From contig NZ_JACCCU010000001.1 of NCBI RefSeq assembly GCF_013410875.1, positions 1,798,001-1,862,000 of the forward strand: DNA of 64,000 nt. The letters run 5' to 3'. Source of the stretch: Tunturiibacter empetritectus (GTDB lineage: Bacteria; Acidobacteriota; Terriglobia; Terriglobales; Acidobacteriaceae). The notes below the pieces were generated by a model, which searched no databases, was not told the DNA's origin, and saw only the letters and a program-made list of their open reading frames with translations. Positions 61,717 through 64,000 of the stretch are shown here, in pieces (within the stretch, counting starts at the first letter, position 1; every line of letters starts with the position of its first letter). Position numbers and translations under genes: made by a program.

Positions 61717-63053
61717 GCGACGACTTACAGGGTGCGATAGGTGGGAACGCGAACGGGCTGGGGACTTACATGACGCAGCTGGCGAATCGTCCGGCGTGGC
61801 GGTGGAGCGGGCGCGTGGTGGAGGCGAATGGACAGACGTTGGAGGCTGAGGGACCGCTGTGTTCGGTGGGGGAGTGCTGCGAGATTGTTGACAGCGAGGG
61901 GCAGAGACACAGGGCGGAGGTGATCGGATTTCGCGGGCGGCATGTGCTGGCGATGCCTTTGAAGGAGACGCAGGGAATTCGATATGGAGACGCGGTGCTT
62001 GCAATGGGGGTAACACCGCAGATTGCTGTGGGGACGGAGATGGAGGGAAGGATCGTCGATGCGCTGGGGGATCCCCTTGATGGCTTGCCGACGCTTAGGG
62101 CAGTTGAGATGTGGCCGCTTGATGGCACAGTGCCACACCCGATGGAGCGTGAACCGATTCGAGAGTCGCTGCAGACAGGGCTTCGGGTGCTGGATGGGAT
62201 GCTGACGGTTGGGCGCGGGCAGAGGGTGGGAATCTTTGGTGGCTCGGGTGTGGGCAAGAGCACTTTGATCGGGATGATGACGCGGAATACGGCGGCTGAT
62301 ATTACGGTGGTTGGGCTGGTGGGAGAGCGCGGGCGCGAGGTGCGGGAGTTTATGGAGGACTCGCTGGGAGAGGAAGGACGCAAGCGATCGGTGGTAGTGG
62401 TTTCGACTTCGGATCAGAGTCCGCTACTGCGGATGCGGGCGGCGATGGCGGCGACTGCGGTGGCGGAGTTCTACGCTGCGCAGGGGAAGCATGTTCTGCT
62501 GGTGCTGGATTCGTTGATGCGGTATGCGATGGCGGCGCGAGAGCTTGGGCTTGCGGCGGGGGAGCCACCGGCGAGCAAAGGGTATACGCCGTCGGTGTTT
62601 GCCAAGCTGGCGAAGCTGGTGGAGCGGGCGGGGAACTTTCGCAAGGGTAGCATCACGGCGTTCTACACAGTGCTGATGGAGGGCGACGATCAGCAGGATC
62701 CGGTGGTGGACGCGGTGCGATCGCTGCTCGATGGGCATGTGGTGCTGTCTCGGTCGATGGCGGCGAGTGGATGGTATCCACCGGTGAACGTGCTGGATTC
62801 GCTGAGCCGGTTGATGCCTGCGGTGACGATGCCGGAGCATCGGGCACAGGCTTCGACGGTGCGGAGACTGCTGGCGGCTTATGCGCGGTCGGAGGATCTG
62901 ATTCGTATTGGAGCTTACAAGCCGGGGACAGATGAAGATCTGGATCGGGCTATGCGGGCGATGCCTGTGCTGCGCGCGTTTCTTGAGCAGGGAAGCGACG
63001 AGCGCGTGACGATGCAGGAGAGTGTGGCACGACTGAATGCGATGGAGTTATAG
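61713..63053 (+). CDS. fliI: Flagellum-specific ATPase FliI
   Basis: 446 residues, ATGA overlap with fliH. F1-beta-like ATPase powering type III flagellar export. Walker A GIFGGSGVGKSTLIGMM (about residues 170-186), GLVGERGREVREF, Walker B VLLVLDSLMRYAMAARELGL, and RAGNFRKGSITAFYTVLMEG. Complete and in the normal size range. Confidence 0.96.
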   Translation: MSDDLQGAIGGNANGLGTYMTQLANRPAWRWSGRVVEANGQTLEAEGPLCSVGECCEIVDSEGQRHRAEVIGFRGRHVLAMPLKETQGIRYGDAVLAMGVTPQIAVGTEMEGRIVDALGDPLDGLPTLRAVEMWPLDGTVPHPMEREPIRESLQTGLRVLDGMLTVGRGQRVGIFGGSGVGKSTLIGMMTRNTAADITVVGLVGERGREVREFMEDSLGEEGRKRSVVVVSTSDQSPLLRMRAAMAATAVAEFYAAQGKHVLLVLDSLMRYAMAARELGLAAGEPPASKGYTPSVFAKLAKLVERAGNFRKGSITAFYTVLMEGDDQQDPVVDAVRSLLDGHVVLSRSMAASGWYPPVNVLDSLSRLMPAVTMPEHRAQASTVRRLLAAYARSEDLIRIGAYKPGTDEDLDRAMRAMPVLRAFLEQGSDERVTMQESVARLNAMEL

Positions 63054-63056
63054 AGA

Positions 63057-63539
63057 ATGTCGACACGGTTAGAGACGCTGCAGCGATCGATGAATCTGTA
63101 TACCGCAGTCGAGCAGATGCACTCGACGGAGCTGCAAAGGTTGACGACGGCGGTTCGCGAGGCGCAGCAGGCGATTGCCGTCGAGCAGAGTGCGGCGGAG
63201 GTAGCCCGTATCGATGGGCGTAAGGCATTAACGGAGGGCGATCGCGTGGTCTGGATGATGTCCGAGACGCAACAAGAGACCGCGGGGTGGAGGCGACAGA
63301 AGCTGGAAGAGGTTCGGATGGATCGCCAGGAATTGAGCGATGCGGCGAGAGAACAGTATGTTGCGAGCCGGTTGAAGAAGGAACAGATGAAACGTGTCTT
63401 CGAGGAGATGGAGGCACGGGTGCAGATGGAAGAGGGGAGAAGAATGCAGTCCTCCTCCGATGATCTCTTTCTATCGCGACGGCGATGGACCGATGCGAAG
63501 GAGAAGACAGAAGAGCGGGAACAGATGAAGGCTTCCTAA
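63057..63539 (+). CDS. fliJ: Flagellar export chaperone FliJ
   Basis: 160 residues, three bases after fliI. An almost entirely helical, Gln/Glu/Arg-rich coiled coil with about 10% Met, as for FliJ, which acts on FliI and FlhA. The sequence itself is poorly conserved; the call rests on position, length and composition. Confidence 0.8.
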   Translation: MSTRLETLQRSMNLYTAVEQMHSTELQRLTTAVREAQQAIAVEQSAAEVARIDGRKALTEGDRVVWMMSETQQETAGWRRQKLEEVRMDRQELSDAAREQYVASRLKKEQMKRVFEEMEARVQMEEGRRMQSSSDDLFLSRRRWTDAKEKTEEREQMKAS

Positions 63540-63608
63540 TCGTTTCGTCGCATGTTTTGGAATGGTACTTGCTATTGCACTAGTCGCAGGAGATGGGCGA
63601 GGACCGAG

Positions 63609-64000
63609 ATGATGAGTACGGCGATTCTGATGGCAATGGGCGCAGAGCAGAGCGGGAAGCAGTTGGTAGCCCTCGACGTAGAAAATTTCGACCGGCCCAC
63701 GTTCGCGCAGACTCTCGATGCTCGTGTGGGGACCTCTCCGGCGATTTTGGAGAAGGACTTGGGGAGAAACTCCAAGGTTGCGACTCTGCCTGAGGCGGCG
63801 AATGGAAAGACCGAAGCGACTACGAAGAATCTTGTTGATGCGCCTGATCTGGCGGCTGGTGTCAAGGCGAAGATATTCGCTGGCCAGTTGACGCCAGCTC
63901 AGGTCGAGAGCAAAGAGATCAACCTCGCAAAGATTGCGCTATTGCAGCCTGCAATCGTGGCGGGAACAAAGATTCAGAAGAAGACGGAAGAGGCAGAGAC
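63609..64000 (+). CDS. Probable FliK-like hook-length protein, 3'-partial
   Basis: The frame from the ATG at 63609 (a second ATG follows directly) stays open to the end of the window, giving at least 130 residues. It opens MMSTAILMAMGAEQSGKQLV and is Ala/Lys/Glu-rich and low-complexity, as the N-terminal half of FliK usually is. The position after fliJ fits fliK. Without the conserved C-terminal domain the call is positional. Confidence 0.5.
   Translation, partial: MMSTAILMAMGAEQSGKQLVALDVENFDRPTFAQTLDARVGTSPAILEKDLGRNSKVATLPEAANGKTEATTKNLVDAPDLAAGVKAKIFAGQLTPAQVESKEINLAKIALLQPAIVAGTKIQKKTEEAE

Overview
The window looks like a chromosome segment of an acidobacterium of the Terriglobia type (Granulicella/Edaphobacter/Terriglobus relatives). 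This rests on high GC, a PEP-CTERM protein, tandem DUF3857 proteins, a secretin with a C-terminal cohesin-like domain, many dispersed GTCATCCTGAGCG-type repeats, and sequence resemblance I recognise. It is an inference, not a database result.

Layout. 1-9.7 kb: 3' end of a cellulose-synthase accessory gene (bcsB), two tandem DUF3857/transglutaminase proteins, a polytopic membrane protein and a YbhN-type flippase-fold protein. 9.9-14.6 kb: housekeeping genes argS, pepA and smpB. 14.7-18.6 kb: a secretin-cohesin fusion followed by two pseudopilins with odd repeat-derived leaders. 18.7-25 kb: an AHSA1/ArsR pair with a clear double operator, a secreted M48 protease, a carbonic anhydrase, a Tat-exported sugar isomerase-like protein, an oxidoreductase and pilT. 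25-27.1 kb: cbtA and cbtB (cobalt uptake) with a cobalamin riboswitch and a divergent histidine phosphatase. 27.4-33.8 kb: queF, an MFS transporter, a hypothetical protein, a glycosyltransferase, a PEP-CTERM protein and ispG. 33.8-41.9 kb: tRNA-Arg(CCT), then a promoter and a second cobalamin riboswitch controlling an AT-richer operon cobG-H-IJ-L-E-M-K-F. Together these cover precorrin-2 to hydrogenobyrinic acid by the aerobic route. 42-46 kb: dienelactone hydrolase, a PaiB-like protein, a PIN toxin with an unfamiliar partner, and a SEC-C protein split by an apparent frameshift. 46-55.5 kb: uvrB, a phosphatase, a FAD monooxygenase, gph, a Tat-exported carbonic anhydrase, a repetitive surface protein, an RND adaptor, lexA and a MetX-like hydrolase. 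55.7-64 kb: three signalling genes and a flagellar basal-body operon.

Main points. (1) The flagellar operon carries two deletions: flgB and the start of flgC are missing, and the 3' end of fliF is fused to the last third of fliG. fliE, fliH, fliI and fliJ remain intact, so the operon is probably decaying. (2) Corrin synthesis and cobalt uptake form one B12-controlled regulon; the cob operon has foreign-looking composition and begins beside a tRNA gene. (3) Strand composition flips from C-rich to G-rich across the cob region whatever the gene direction, as expected at a replication origin or an inversion boundary. (4) The tRNA-Arg has the normally invariant G19-C56 tertiary pair swapped to C19-G56. 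(5) Several repeat families are present, including two CACCA arrays with identical roughly 11-bp phasing.

No insertion sequence, CRISPR array, rRNA or prophage is visible.
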